Shown here piece after piece: positions 45,693 through 57,945 of a stretch of DNA of 64,000 bases. The notes below the pieces were generated by a model. That model saw only the letters and a list, made by a program, of their open reading frames with translations, searched no databases and was not told the origin of the DNA. Source of the DNA: Reutealis trisperma (taxonomy: Eukaryota > Streptophyta > Magnoliopsida > Malpighiales > Euphorbiaceae); NCBI GenBank assembly GCA_947687605.1, contig CANTUT010000952.1, positions 1 through 64,000 of the forward strand, in the 5' to 3' direction. The translations under genes and the position numbers were made by a program. Positions within the stretch are counted from its first letter, which is position 1, and every line of letters begins with the position of its first letter.

Positions 45693-47428
45693 TGTGAGGC
45701 CTCACCCGAGCATTAGCTCAATCTGCTAGAGGGAATAGGGATGCTTATTTGCGTTTAGACATATGATGGAACCCTCAAGTTCAGATTGATTGATTTTGAA
45801 AATGATTTTGGGAGTCACCACTTTAATTTATTTTTAAATGAGAAAATTAAGAAAAAATCCAATTGACTCCAATTCATTAATTTTCAATTAATTTACCCAA
45901 GGATAAAATTACTAGTCTCAAACTAGGTTAAATTTGGGGACTAGGTTTTTGATTTTAAATATCTAAATTTGGCTCTTAAGTTTAAATTGATTTTTAAAAA
46001 TTTATTTCATGAATAAGATTCATAAGATGGCAAATAATTAGATATATGAAAACGGCACAGTATGAATGCATGGTGCATGGGAAATTAATAAAATAATTAA
46101 AGTAAATATCCACAAATTAAGGAGAGTGTTTCCTCTAATCTTTATGGATTTAGGAGAACCACATAATCACTTTTTAATTCCAAAAACAAATAAGTAATTG
46201 ATTATAATTGAAAGCAAAGGGAAAATGGAATTAATTTTGGGATTGGATTTGAGGTTTGGATTTAAATTCCAAAAGTGCCTATGTACCTCATTGAATGAGA
46301 ATCAAAACCTACATAGTTCATTCCATAATTAAGCGAAGGGGTTTAAGGGTAGATTGGATTGATTTATTTGATTTGGGTTTGTGAGTAAGAAGAAAAGGCT
46401 AATACCTTTGCTTTTAGTGGGTAGAGAGTTTTATCGGACCGAAATTCCATTTTATAGAGATTGGGTGATTGAATTGATTGGGAGATTAATTAATTAATTA
46501 ATTAAAATGATTAATTAACTAATTAATATGATGGATGGATGGATTAATTGATTAAATTAATTAATTAATTTGAATGAAGGGTGGATTAAAAAAAGGATTA
46601 ATTTGATTTTGAAAAAAAAATGATTAATTAATTAATTAAAAGGCTTAATTAATTAATTAATTGAGAGATTAATTTTAATTTGAAAACATAGTTTTAGTTA
46701 ATTAAAAAGATTAATTAACTTGGTTAGGGTGAGATAATTAATTAATTAAAAAGATTAATTAGTTAGAGAGTGGTTGGAGGGAGAAGAAGAGAGGAATTAG
46801 AGGATAGCTATCGACTCTAACTCAATGGGGTGTGTTGAAATGAGGAAATGGAAGGGCTATTTATAGAAAAATGAGATGAGGGTGATTTGAGAAGTGAAAA
46901 TGTAAAAAGACATAAAGGGTAGGGCTGAAAAAATGCTAAAAAATCAGATTGAGGGCATTTTGGGAACTGCAGGAAGAGTGGTGGGGACCACGCCACTGAA
47001 AGCCACCGAGTGCTCTAGTTATGTGCCAACTAAAAATTCTGCTTTGGAGTTCTGGTCAATTTTTGAGACTTTTGGATCAATTTTTGGGAGTTTTAAAGTT
47101 TAGAAATTTTATTGGTCAGTGTCGATAGGCTCGAAATTAATTTTAGAACACTTAAGCAATTAGTCTGAGGGGAAATTATTGTTTGGTGCAGAAGGTCAAG
47201 TAAGGGTTGGATAAGTGTCAGTGTTCAAAAATTAAGTATCTTTGTAATAATAAGTCCATTATTTGCTTGGGGGCACTGCCCTCTACTCCCCCATAAGGGG
47301 CACTACACCCTTGATCCCTGTCCACTAACTGGCCAGCGAAACCATTATATTGGCTCTACGTAGCGTACTAATCTTAGCAAGTGTCAAGTTGCGACTAAAT
47401 GATGAGCATGTAAAATTAAGGGTTCACA
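45693..47428 (-). mobile_element. Solo LTR L2 (minus), 1736 bp
   Basis: TGTGAGGCCTCACCCGAG at the left and AAGGGTTCACA at the right, same family and direction as L1. It is flanked by ttgca on both sides (45688-45692 and 47429-47433). It contains an attaatta array at about 46480-46765 like that of L1. The host reading SYLQ / ITDIFTKAL rejoins when it is removed. Confidence 0.93.
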
Positions 47429-47535
47429 TTGCAAATTACTGATATTTTTACTAAAGCCCTTCTTCATCTTCAATTTTGATATTTCAGAGACAAACTCAGC
47501 CTTATCAATACTTTTAGCCTTCATTTACGAGAGGG

Positions 47536-47801
47536 TGAAGAAGGCAACCAACATAATCATGACAAATCACACAATTCCAAAATAAGATGATTACATCTTT
47601 CCTATTATGGTTACAACAACTAGTTGTATATATATTCCTTCTATATATTGTCTTGCACAGCTAGGAAATTACATCTTTCCATTCTTGTTTTTCTATGTAA
47701 CAGCTAGGAAAATTAGTGTATATAAAAATCTCTCTAGATCATCTTTCAATCATCAAGGAAGAATATTTCATTCTCAATTCTATTTACTAAAAAATTCTTC
47801 A
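47536..47801 (+). repeat. 3' LTR of Copia C2
   Basis: 266 bp, tgaagaaggcaacc to aattcttca. It aligns with the left LTR with scattered differences. It is followed by accta, the target duplication. Confidence 0.93.
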
Positions 47802-47806
47802 ACCTA

Positions 47807-48690
47807 TAAGTACAGAAGGATATGCCATAAGATACAAGATCTCATTAATAATAAGGCATCTATGACCTACAATTACTGAATACAAGGGCTAATCCTTTAC
47901 CTAATCATCAAAATGTGCCTACCCTTCGTACTTATTTAATTAGCTTATATGTGACAGAGGAATAAGTGCTTGGTTGCTTTTCGATATTAGAATAGAGTTA
48001 ATAAGAGAAACAAATGAGAAAAAAAAAACAAAGAAAGCAAGTAGGTGAAACACTTTTGAGTTGAGAGAAGAGAAAATGAGGTAAGACTATTCCCCATCCT
48101 GACCATCAACATCTGGGATGGTTAAGAAGTGGTTCAGTACTTACATTTTTAGATGAATTCAAGGAAAGGAGTAAGGAGAAAAACACAGAGCTAGAAGAGG
48201 TTAACAATTTAATTCCTAATGGAAGAGTTTATCAACCTCCTATTAATAAGGAAGTAGAAAAGGAGGGAGAGTGAGAGAAAGAGTGAGTGAAGCGTAAAGA
48301 ATGTGAAGATAATGAATATCTTCTCAAGTAACTAAGAAATACCTCAACTAACTTAAACATATAGGGGCTTTTAATGGTCCTCAAGAAGCATTATGAAGTT
48401 TTAGTAAAGGCCTTAACTGATGTGCCTGTCACTATCACCATCACAACTAAAGGGTTAGTAATCTCATTGGAGTTAAAACTACAACTATACGTTTCATGGA
48501 TTAAGAATTGCCCACTAAGGAGAAATAGCGTATTAAGACATTTATCATTAAGGTAGAAATGAAAGGTATAAAAGTGGCTAGAGCTATGCTTAATGATGGG
48601 TCAGCCATTAATCTTTGTTTCCTAAAGGTTTTACCTATGTTAGGAATGACTTCCAAGGACCTTAATGAATCTAACCATAATCTTTAAGAA
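47807..48690 (+). pseudogene. Gypsy G2 continued: gag end and protease relic
   Basis: Directly after C2 the host frame resumes as YRRICHKIQDLINN, the expected gag text (knuckle end and helix) after AGHNTY at 37934. Further on a retropepsin relic is readable: GIKVARAMLNDGSAINLCFL followed by KVLPMLGM, where D-G-S stands for D-[ST]-G. The frame is broken between 47880 and 48370. At about 48690 the similarity stops and SIRE-type Copia text begins at about 48800. RT and integrase of G2 are absent. Confidence 0.75.
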
Positions 48691-48819
48691 AAAGATAGAG
48701 AAAATGCATTAGATGAGGAGCTTAATAGAGATAATAAACTAAAAGAGAATAGTACTACGGTGAATGATAAAAGAGAATCAGACCCTGAGTAATCAGATGA
48801 CAAATCATATAAGAATGCC

Positions 48820-50082
48820 AATTTGCCAAAAGACTGAAAATTCCACAAAGATCATCCAAAAGAAAATATTCTTTATAGTCCATCACAAGGGAGGATATGA
48901 GAGTTGCACTATGGAATCTCCATGGTAATGTAGCCTTTATTTCTCAAATTGAACCAAACATATGTGAAAAGGCTCATTTATATGAGAACTAGATTCTTGC
49001 CATGCAAGAAGAACTGAATCAGTTTGAGAGGAATTAGATATGGAGATTAGTGCCTAGACCAAATCCCTATAGCATAATTGGCACAAAGTGGGTTTACAAA
49101 AATAAATTAGATGAGCAAGGTAGTGTTATTAGAAATAAGGCAAGATTAGTTGCCCAAGGATATGACCAAAAGGAAGGGATCCCTTGTGATGAATCATTCT
49201 CCAATTGCTTTGCTTGAAGCAATTAGAATGCTTTGTTCATTTTCATACTTTAAAGATTTTATTCTTTGTTAAATTGATGTCAAGAGTGCTTTTTAAATGG
49301 GTTTCTAAATGAAGAAGTCTACATTGAACTACCACTTAGATTTGAAAACTAAGAATTTTCTAATCATGTATTTAAACTTACTAAAGCTCTTTATGGTTTA
49401 AAAATTACTCCTAGAGCTTGGTATGATAGATTAAGTAAGTTTCTTTTATAAAAAGGATTTTCAAGAGGAAAAGTTGACACCACTCTTTTCATCAAAAACT
49501 AAACTCATGATATTCTAATTGTGCAAATTTATGTAGATGACATTATCTTTGGGTATACTAATTCTTTTTTATGAAAATTTGCTAAGGATATGCAAGGAAA
49601 ATTTGATATGATTCTCATGAGTGAGCTAAACTTCTTCAGTGGTTTGTAAATCAAGCAAGCTATAGATGGAATCTTTATCTGCCAATCCAATTATGTTAGG
49701 GAGCTAATCAATAATTTCATATTTAGGACCTAAACAGCATAGAAACCTAAATGATTCCATCTACTAAAATGAAAAAGGATGAAAAAAGAAAACCAATTTA
49801 CTTGAAGTTGTACAGAGGAATGATTGGATCTCTACTATATTTGATTGCCAATAGACTAGATATCCAATTCAATGTTAGCTTATGTATAAGATTTCAGTGA
49901 AATCCTAAGGAATCACACCTAACTATTATTAAGAGAATTTTTAGAGACCTAATTAAGACCATTGAGATGGGATCATGGTATCCTAAGTGCAATTCATTTG
50001 AATTAGTTGGCTACAGTGATGTTGACTATGCTAAAAGCAAAGTAGATGGAAAGAGCACTTTAGGAACATAACAATTTATGGG
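48820..50082 (+). pseudogene. C3 reverse transcriptase and start of RNase H
   Basis: Readable SIRE-type pol: LPKD.KFHKDHPKENILYSP; EELNQFERN.IWRLVPRPNP; GTKWVYKNKLDEQGSVIRNK; ARLVAQGYDQKEGIP; FLNGFLNEEVYIELPLRF; LTKALYGLKITPRAWYDRLS; QIYVDDIIFGYTN (YVDD at about 49530-49541, intact); ELNFFSGL. RNase H begins as a degenerate D.DYAKSKVDGKSTLGT and QFMG. At least ten stops or frame changes. The first letters are lost at the junction with G2. Confidence 0.88.
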
Positions 50083-51693
50083 TGTGAACCCTTAATTTTG
50101 TACCTTGGTATGCATTTGAACTTTAAAAAGCATCTAGGCTCAGTAAATAGACCTTTGAAGCTAAAATTGCTAAAAACTGCCAGAATGGGAAAATCGGGAA
50201 GCAGAGCCCTAGGAACTGAAACATATATCTTTGACCTTTAAACCACCCTTAAATCATTTGGGATTGAATAAAAAACAAAAAATGCACTAGAAACGAGCAA
50301 GCACAAGCAAAAATGTGTTGAATAGATGGAATCGGAGCCAGTGACCATAAGAGCCCTTGTGGTGACTATAAGGCCATTTGTAGTTGCCCAATTGTGACTA
50401 CATATGGTACTTGTGGAACCGTAAGTCCCACATGCATTTTTCCTCCTATTTTATGAATCCCACATCAAAAGTTGTGCAAATTGACCTCTAGCCTTCCCCT
50501 TATAAGTATAAGCCCCCTAGCTCATACCTCCTCACCTCTTGACTTGCTTGATTAGCCTTTGCATCAAGCGAACCATCTTCATAAGCTTGATCCACTAAGG
50601 AACAAGCTTTTTAGTTTAAAGTTTTATTTTATTTTTATTTTTACTTTGTTATTGCCCATTACTTTGCAAAGCAAGCTGGGTTGCAACTTTTTGAACCAAC
50701 CCATTGAGTCAAAAGTTTGCTATCATCCGAGGCAAGCCGCCATCCGCTGTCCAAGGCTAATTGTCGCCCGCCATTTGAGATAAGTCTTCTTTCCTTTTCT
50801 CTTTTCTTTTTATTTATTTATTTATTTATTTCATTTTATTATCTCTCTCCTTGGGATTTATTTATTATTTCCCTCTTTAGGATTCTCTTTTCTTCCTTCA
50901 ATGCTCCTTGCCTTTTCTTAATTCATTCACTTTGGATAGTTAATTAAAATATGAACTAATTAAGTTAACTTGGTAATCAATTAAAATCAATCAATCAATT
51001 CAATCAGTCAATCAATTAAAACATGATAAAGTGGTTTGGTTAAATAAACCCCTTTACAAGAAGGGAGAACTGCGTAGGTTCTAATTCCCATTCAAAGGGA
51101 TACTCGAGCATGCTTGATTCATCAAGCAGTGAATCCAATTAAAATAAAACAACTTCTCCCCTATCATCTTCTTCATTAATTTAATTTCTTTTGATTCATT
51201 GCATTAACTTTATTCAAATTAGTTTGAAAAATGTGTGACTTTCTTAGAACCTATAAGGGCTAGACCAAGTATCCCTTAATTAGATTTTTGTTATAGTCTA
51301 GATTTAACTTTTTGCTTTCTTTTACTTTTATGTTTTGTTTACTTATGAATGGAATGAATGTCATGCATCAATTAAGCTATACATCCATAATTTATGAAGT
51401 TAATTTTAAGTCACAACTTAGTTCATTGCCAAATTAATTTTGTTTAAATAAACCAAAAATCTATTCCCCGAATCCTTTTTGGTTGTAGGGTTAGTGATCT
51501 TTTCCTTTAGGATATTAATTGGAGTCAATTTGGGTTTTTTCCTTAATCTTTTTTTCTAAATAAAATAAAATTAAGGTGGTGACTCTTCAAAATCAATCAA
51601 TATGAACCTGAGGGTTCCATTGTGAGACTTAGCTCAAATGAGCATTTTGATCCCACTTAGTGGATCAAACCGATGCTTGGGCGAGGCCTTACA
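50083..51693 (+). repeat. 5' LTR of L0
   Basis: 1611 bp. A TATA-like string (cttataagtataag) lies near 50498 and a (TTTA)n stretch at about 50808-50832. The end, gggcgaggccttaca, adjoins the primer site. It carries only a short attaatta/atcaatcaa tract (about 50940-51030) compared with L1 and L2. Confidence 0.92.
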
Positions 51694-51713
51694 GCTGGCG
51701 ACTCCATTGGGGA
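51694..51713 (+). other. tRNA primer-binding site of L0
   Basis: gctggcgactccattgggga follows the LTR end immediately. The TGGCGACTCC type is known from Ogre/Tat-like elements, where a tRNA-Arg primer has been proposed. Confidence 0.85.
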
Positions 51714-53026
51714 CCACCTTCTTTATAATAAAAGAAATAAGAGGACTACCAACTAGTTTAAATCAAAGTTTGGCATCCTTAATGCAAAAAGGACTTTCAT
51801 GCATCATATGCATAGGCTCTTTGCCTCTAAACCTAGTTTTAAGAAACAATGGACAGTGAGTAGCATCGAGTGGGTAACCCTCCTTAAGTCTATTCGTCGA
51901 TAGCAAAATCATTCACCCTGTGATGAATCCTTTGATCCTTTTAAAGGTGTAAGAAGCATTACATACTATTGGATCCACGTGAGACTCCTTGACTCACAAG
52001 TGGTTAGGTATATCATTGCTCTAGTGTGACAGGTACCCTATCTAAGCCACCCTTACCTTTTTCATATAATGAACCTAGATCCTGACCTTAGGTTGTATAT
52101 ACCATAATCAAAACCTTACACCTTTGCATCCTCATGAAATGTTTTCTTAATGCTTATCATACATCCATATTGTATAATAAAACATATAGTCATCTCAAAT
52201 CCAAGTTGCACCTTGAACCAAAGATGGATCAAACACTCTTACCTCCATTCAAACACCTTCCCCATAAACTCTCACATCCACCGAAACACCTTGCCCCTCA
52301 ACCCTAAACACTCTCATCTCTATCCTAAGTACTTCACCTTTATCTGAATCACTTCCACCCCATAATCCTAAAAGGCATCATCTACAACCTTCATCCAAAT
52401 ACCAATACGTAAACCTTAACTTTTAACTTAAATACTTTAAGCACACATCTTAAACACTTTACCTTGACCTTTAAATCTAAATTCCATTACCCTAGCCTTT
52501 AACCTGAAAGCACCTCACCCTAGCCTTATCCTAAATACCAAATGCTTGAACCTCACACCTAAAGCCCTCCCATTGAATGTGAACTTAAACCTTAAACCCA
52601 TGATGCCATTACCACTACCTAGCCTTGAAAACTCGAGTCCTCTTATCCAAACTCCGTTACCTAACCATAAGATCCATACCTTTCATCTTTATCCAATAAC
52701 CTAGACACTGTAGGTCCCCAATACCTTGATTATACCCCTTATTCAAAAGCGAACTCATTACCTTTAAAGCCCAACTACTCTGGCCTAACATATTAAAACC
52801 TCCTAAACTTGACGCCTTTCACCGATTACCCATAAACCACTAAAACCTAAGACATTACCCTAATCCCCATACTTTGGCCCAACACACTACCCTAAGCCTA
52901 ATACCTTTGGCCTAACATGATACCTTAAGCCTAAGACTGTGACCTATTCAACCTTAAGAAGTCATCCAAAGCCCAAAATCAATTAACTCATAACATCAAA
53001 GGGAATCTTTTTCCCTCAAAGTTTAC
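51714..53026 (+). other. Leader of L0 with a C/A-rich strand-biased stretch
   Basis: No long ORF. Between about 52150 and 52990 the plus strand is strongly enriched in C and A (ccttaacctt, aaaccctaa, cctaagccta words), with few G. It is a degenerate short-period repeat rather than a coding region. Confidence 0.6.
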
Positions 53027-53966
53027 GTGCCTATATTCTTACTTCTTTCCCAAGCACTTACCTTGTTCTTTGATTTTGTTTTCAAGGTATTAATGGCAAG
53101 CCTAATTGACATGGAAGTGCTAACTAACCTACTCAAGAGGGAAGAAGAGAACCTTCAAGCTATTCTCATCTCTGCCCTAGATGTTCAACAAGCCAATTTC
53201 AACCAGGCTTTAGCTAGTTAATAGTTTAGTTTTAATAATACCCTGGTCCATCTTACTATTGCTTTCACTAATGCCTTGAGTCTCCAATGCCAACTCATCA
53301 TCGATGAAGTAAGAGGAATGTTGAACTAAGCTAAGCCCATTAATGTTGCACCTACCATTAACATGGCTCATAATTTCACATTGTCAATCTTAAACAACAA
53401 TGCCATTCTAGCCTAAGCTATGCCATCAGTCTTAGATACTAACCTTGCCTCTTCTTTGAATCCTTTTCAAAGCAAGGAAAATCCCATTTCTTCTGCTATC
53501 AAAAGACCTTTAAAGTACAATGTCGATGCACTAAAGCAAACCCTTATAATGGAAAAGGGGTGCAAGAAAAGCAATACCTACATTCCCATCGCCTCTACTG
53601 AATAAAAGGATATAGACACCTACACTCCCCTTATTGATGTTGAGTAGGAAAGTATAGAAGTAGCTACTATAACTAATAGGTAACCTTTTGAGATTACAAC
53701 GAAGGGCTTTCATAGATTTTGGGGTGCCATTAGTAGTGGTTTATAAGAAAGCTTTGGAAGCAAAAATGGTGAAAGCCCTAGAACCAAGAGTCCCTCCTAA
53801 TCCCTTACTAAAAGACTACCACTCAAATGAGTACTATGAATATCATCAAGAAGCGGGGCACAAAACTGACATATATAAAGCTTTGAAACATAGAATCCAA
53901 GATCTAATTGATAGTGGTGACATCATCCCCCTTAAGAGAAAACCCAAGACCTTAACTCAACATTGA
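53027..53966 (+). pseudogene. Gag fragments of L0 (Ogre-like)
   Basis: 53091-53221 reads MASLIDMEVLTNLLKREEEN and LQAILISALDVQQANFNQAL, a helical gag-like N-terminus, then a stop. 53420-53605 is open without a known domain. 53688-53966 reads PPNPLLKDYHSNEYYEYHQE, AGHKTDIYKALKHRIQDLID and SGDI, the gag C-terminus with a CxxC/H-type knuckle position degraded (Tyr for Cys). The capsid core seen in G2 (37190-37400) is absent here, so gag is internally deleted. No protease follows. Confidence 0.78.
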
Positions 53967-56844
53967 GTGGCATAACATAGAGGAGTTTAAGCCTAGCTAA
54001 TCTGACCTATCTAAAGTTGAATTCCAAATCTAAGTCTAAGTCTAAGTCTAAGTCCACATCTGAGTCTATCCTTTTATTTTTATTTTTATCTTTCATAAAT
54101 TTTGTTGATCATATCAATCCCTTTTCATTATGTTGTATTAAAATTTTCTTTATAATAATAATCTATATTTTCTTTTCATTGTTTGTACATTAGTTTTCTT
54201 ATCTTCCCTAATTTAGTCCAATATGGATGAGCCTAAAAAAAGAGAGAAAAAAAGTGTAAAAAAGAAGGAAAAAAAAGAGAAAAGAGAGAGAAAAAGGAAA
54301 AAAAGGAAAAAAGAGAGAAAAAGAAAAAAAAAAAAAGGAAAAGAGAGATGAACAAGCAGTCAATTAAATCCACCACAATTAGCATAGATTAGAATTTGAG
54401 GTGCCCTGTTCTTATATATCAACAATCACTTCATTGGCTCCTAATCAAAGAAGGTCAAGTAATGGACCTTTCATCAAATAGTTAAAGAGTAAAAAGCAAT
54501 GCAATGTAATTACCCATTAGACTTTGGGTATCAAACGATGCACCTCAATAAGGAGCAATAATTTCAAAGGAGGCCTTCATTAAACTTAGAATTCAAAGGT
54601 TAGAACCCCTCAACGTAAGTCGTAAGTCAAATCATGGTGGAATACTTTCTTCTAAATTTTATTAAATCAAGCTTGCTAAGTTGAAAACCCAAAAGGGTGG
54701 TTTAGGCAAGAGTTAAAGGTAAGAGAGAGAGAAATAAAGAGAGAGAGCTCATCCTAATTATCACTTCTTCAATGTCATCTTCCTTCCTATTTAAATCATC
54801 CTTTAGCTCAAGCCCTTATTCTTTATTGAAGGCATATCCTCTAAATTTTTAAGATCTTCTTCTATTGATCCTTCTCGTCATTTGTCTTCTAAGATCATCC
54901 TTATTCATTAGAGGCTTATTCTTTAAAGTTATATTTTCTTCTATGCCCTTATCCTACAATGACAGCATATCTTCTTAAAAAATCATCATCTCTTATCAAT
55001 CCATCCTATCGCTTAGCTCAAAAAGCTAATGCTTAATCTCCAATCTATTACATCCCTATCTCTCAGTTAGGGCATGAATCCCAAGTTGTCTTCTCTTACT
55101 AGTCCTTTAACCACTCTTTTAGCCAGTATGTTATCTATATTTAAACCAATAATGTGTCATTCTAAGTGTCTCTTTGATATTAGACAGCAAGAAAGCTTGA
55201 CTTGCTCTTTTCCATGAATCATGCTACAAATAGCAAAGCCATACAACCTCTTTAATCCTTTTTAGAAGTTCCATTCTACTCTCAAACCATTTCCTAATCT
55301 TCATGAAATCATACTATTCCATCACAAGTCTCGTTGTAAATCACACCATCATTTGTAGCTTAAGCTTCGTACCACCCTTTCCTTGGGAAAATCTCAACAT
55401 GGGTAGAACTAAAAATCCTAAGTCTCTCAGGACTCATCATCATCTAAGTTAAATTCCTTGACAAAACTAGAAGTTGAGGCATATCTCCTAAGGCCTATCA
55501 TCCTCAAGTTGATTAAAAAGGGCTTGAACTAGTCAGAGCCCATTCTATGCCTCTTTGGCAAACATCTCATTATGATTCAAAGGTCAAGCCTCCTTAGCAA
55601 AACATATGATCATTGAGATTAAAAGGCCTACAAACCATTCTTAACTTAATCCTCTTAAACTGATGCAACCATATCAAAGAGCAAACCCCATCCATAAGCC
55701 TGTGGTATCCTTATGACAAAAAAACCTTTATCATTACACTTGAGCTAAAGCCAACCATCTTCCAAAGAGGTCTAAAGCACCCTTCTAGAAAAGCCTAAGA
55801 TAATAAACTATCATTAAAGCTCGAAAAGCCTTTTAACAAAAAGCCTTCAAGCCTTCACCATAAAGCCCAAACCAAGAGGTTTTCATTATAAAGAGTAAAC
55901 TAAAAAGCCTTCATTATAAAGCCAACTCCCAAAAGCCTTCACTATGAAGCCTACAATCTCATCCAAGGCCAAAATCTAATTGAGCCTACCCAAACTGGTT
56001 TCCTAGCCTAACTTTTCCTCTAAGCTAAGCTTAACCTTCTAGTTTGACCTCCTACAAAGTCAAACATCCTAGCTAAGTCCTAAGGTAAAATCTAATCTAG
56101 CCTTAAACTTGATCTTTCAAATGAACTCTCCAAAGGCCAAGAGCAGACCAAGCCAATTTCATCCCCTCCAGTAAAACCTAACCACGACCCTAATATGACC
56201 TTTTATGTAGTCAAACCAGACTGACCCTTCCAAAATGACCTCATCAAAGGCCAAAACTAACCTAGCCTTCTAAGATGACTCCATTCAAGTTCTTCTCTAA
56301 GGTCAAACCTGACTTGGCCAGCCAATTTGATCCTAAACCCAACGTTTTTCTAAGACTAGTCCAGCCTAAGCCTTTCCAAGCTGATTAGCTTGATCTCTTC
56401 TACATTTGACCTAGCTTTCCTCCAAAGCCAAACCAATAGCCTTTGATCGACCCTTCAAACTAGTTCTCATGCCCGATCTAAATTGAATGTGACACTATCA
56501 TTCCCAAGCTAATCTATTCGAATGAAATGACCAAACCACTTTTTAAAGTTGGGCACCTCCCTTCCAAATATTCACCTTTCTAAAATAGGGGCATATTTCT
56601 CTTAAAAGCTCAACACTCTTCTACAAAAATGACGCTTAGCAGGTTCAAAATTTCCAATCATATGTATTTTGCATTAAAAGACTCTTGAATCAAAATAGTT
56701 TATCAGGTCAAAATTCATAAAGCAAGACAGATTGCCAATCTAAGTTAAGAAGGATCATCAATTCAAGTTGCCAAAGAAAAATGGATCATCAAATCAATAA
56801 ATTACCAATCAAAGTTCATGAGTCAGGACGAGAATTATTAACAT
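53967..56844 (+). other. Non-coding 3' interior of L0
   Basis: A tandem agtcta(a) stretch (54030-54065) and a purine-only-like tract gaaaaaggaaaaaaagg (54230-54350) are followed by about 2.4 kb of text without open frames. Repeated words include aagccttca with ataaagcc (55830-55950) and gaccaaacc/cctaacct-like units (55950-56450). No RT, RNase H or integrase motif is recognisable in any frame. This is where pol should be. Confidence 0.65.
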
Positions 56845-57410
56845 CAGACCCATCCTAAGATAGCCTTAGGATCTATACCTTAAATCTGAATTAAGTATCT
56901 CTTTTAATCAGATCATCCTAGGATAGCTTTAGGATCATCAATCAAGCATAAGGTTAGGTTTCCTATAAAAAAATCAGACCATCCTAGGACAACCTTAGGA
57001 TCATCAATTAAGCATAGGGTTAGGTTTCCCATCCAAAATCAGACCACCCTAGGATAGCCTTAGGATCATCAACCTAACATAGGGTTAGGTTTCTCTTTTA
57101 AAAGCTTTAGACTATCCTAGGATAGCCTTAGAATCATTAACCTAGTGTAGGGTTAGTTTTTTTTTTTCAAACTTTTCAGACCATCTTAGGACAGCTTTAG
57201 TATTATCAACCTAACATAAGGTTAGGTTTCTTTTTCAAAAGTTTCAGACCATCTTAGGACAGCCTTTGAATCATCAACCTAGCATAGGGCTAGGTTTCTC
57301 TTTCAAAATTTTCAAACCATCCTAGGACATTCTTAGGATCATCAACCTAACATATGGTTAGGTTTCTCCTTCAAATTTTTTAGACCATCCTAGGATAGCC
57401 TTAGGATCAT
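56845..57410 (+). repeat. Tandem repeat, about nine units of 55-75 bp
   Basis: Each unit runs agaccatcctaggatagcct, taggatcatcaacctaacat, agggttaggtttc and a variable AT spacer. Unit starts lie near 56846, 56919, 56975, 57041, 57108, 57178, 57246, 57314 and 57381. They are diverged from each other. The array lies shortly before the polypurine tract, as known for the variable 3' regions of Ogre-type elements. Confidence 0.92.
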
Positions 57411-57945
57411 TTCACCCATAAATGTCTACTAACAATCACCTAGGCATCCCTGTGATTCCTCCTCCCACCCCTTTATCAAAATTCTTTTGAAATTTCACCT
57501 ATAAATGCTTAGTAACAATCACCTAGGCATCTGTGTGGTTCCTTGTTCTATGATCACCTAAGCATCCATATGGTTCCTTTTTCTACCTTTTTTATTCAAA
57601 TATATCATTTCCACCCATATATGTCTAACAACTATCACCTAAACATCCATGTGGTCCATTTTTCCATCTATTTCCACCTATAAATATCTACCCTTTAGTC
57701 TAGATATCCCTATGGTTTCCCTTTTCATTTCATCCTTTTATTAAAATCTATCAAGTCTACCTATAAACATTTAGAAACAAGCACCCAAACATTCTTATGG
57801 TTTTTTTTCCCCTTTACCTAAAAAATCAACCGCATCTTTCACCAAATATGTCTAAACTTTGAGTTAAGACATCCCTTTGATTCATTTTTTCCATCCCTCA
57901 TCCCTAGGTTCACTATCATCAGAATTGCCTTTCGGTTAAGTCAAT
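57411..57945 (+). repeat. Second, looser tandem repeat before the L0 3' LTR
   Basis: Units around cacctataaatgtcta and atcacctaggcatcc.tgtgg, about five or six copies of 60-110 bp with strong divergence. It is followed by ttttaatagggggtag, the polypurine tract. Confidence 0.75.

Larger units (their letters stand above)
37935..47801 (+). mobile_element. Copia LTR retrotransposon C2 with three nested solo LTRs
   Basis: LTRs are 37935-38198 and 47536-47801 (TGAAGAAGG...TTC/TGCA), flanked by accta on both sides (37930-37934 and 47802-47806). The primer site tggtatcaaagcagg follows the left LTR (initiator-Met tRNA type) and a purine tract (acgagaggg) precedes the right one. Internal order is gag, integrase, RT, RNase H, standard for Ty1/Copia. 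Removing L1 (41012-42592), S3 (42729-45067) and L2 (45693-47428), with one copy of each 5-bp duplication, rejoins RT and RNase H smoothly. Original length is about 4.2 kb. Confidence 0.94.

Noticed and set aside
48374..48556. Separate small gene
   Set aside because: It reads on into a retropepsin-like stretch and fits the Gypsy G2 polyprotein order.
56845..57410. CRISPR-like regular array
   Set aside because: The genome is eukaryotic, the units are diverged tandem repeats without unique spacers, and they lie inside an LTR element.
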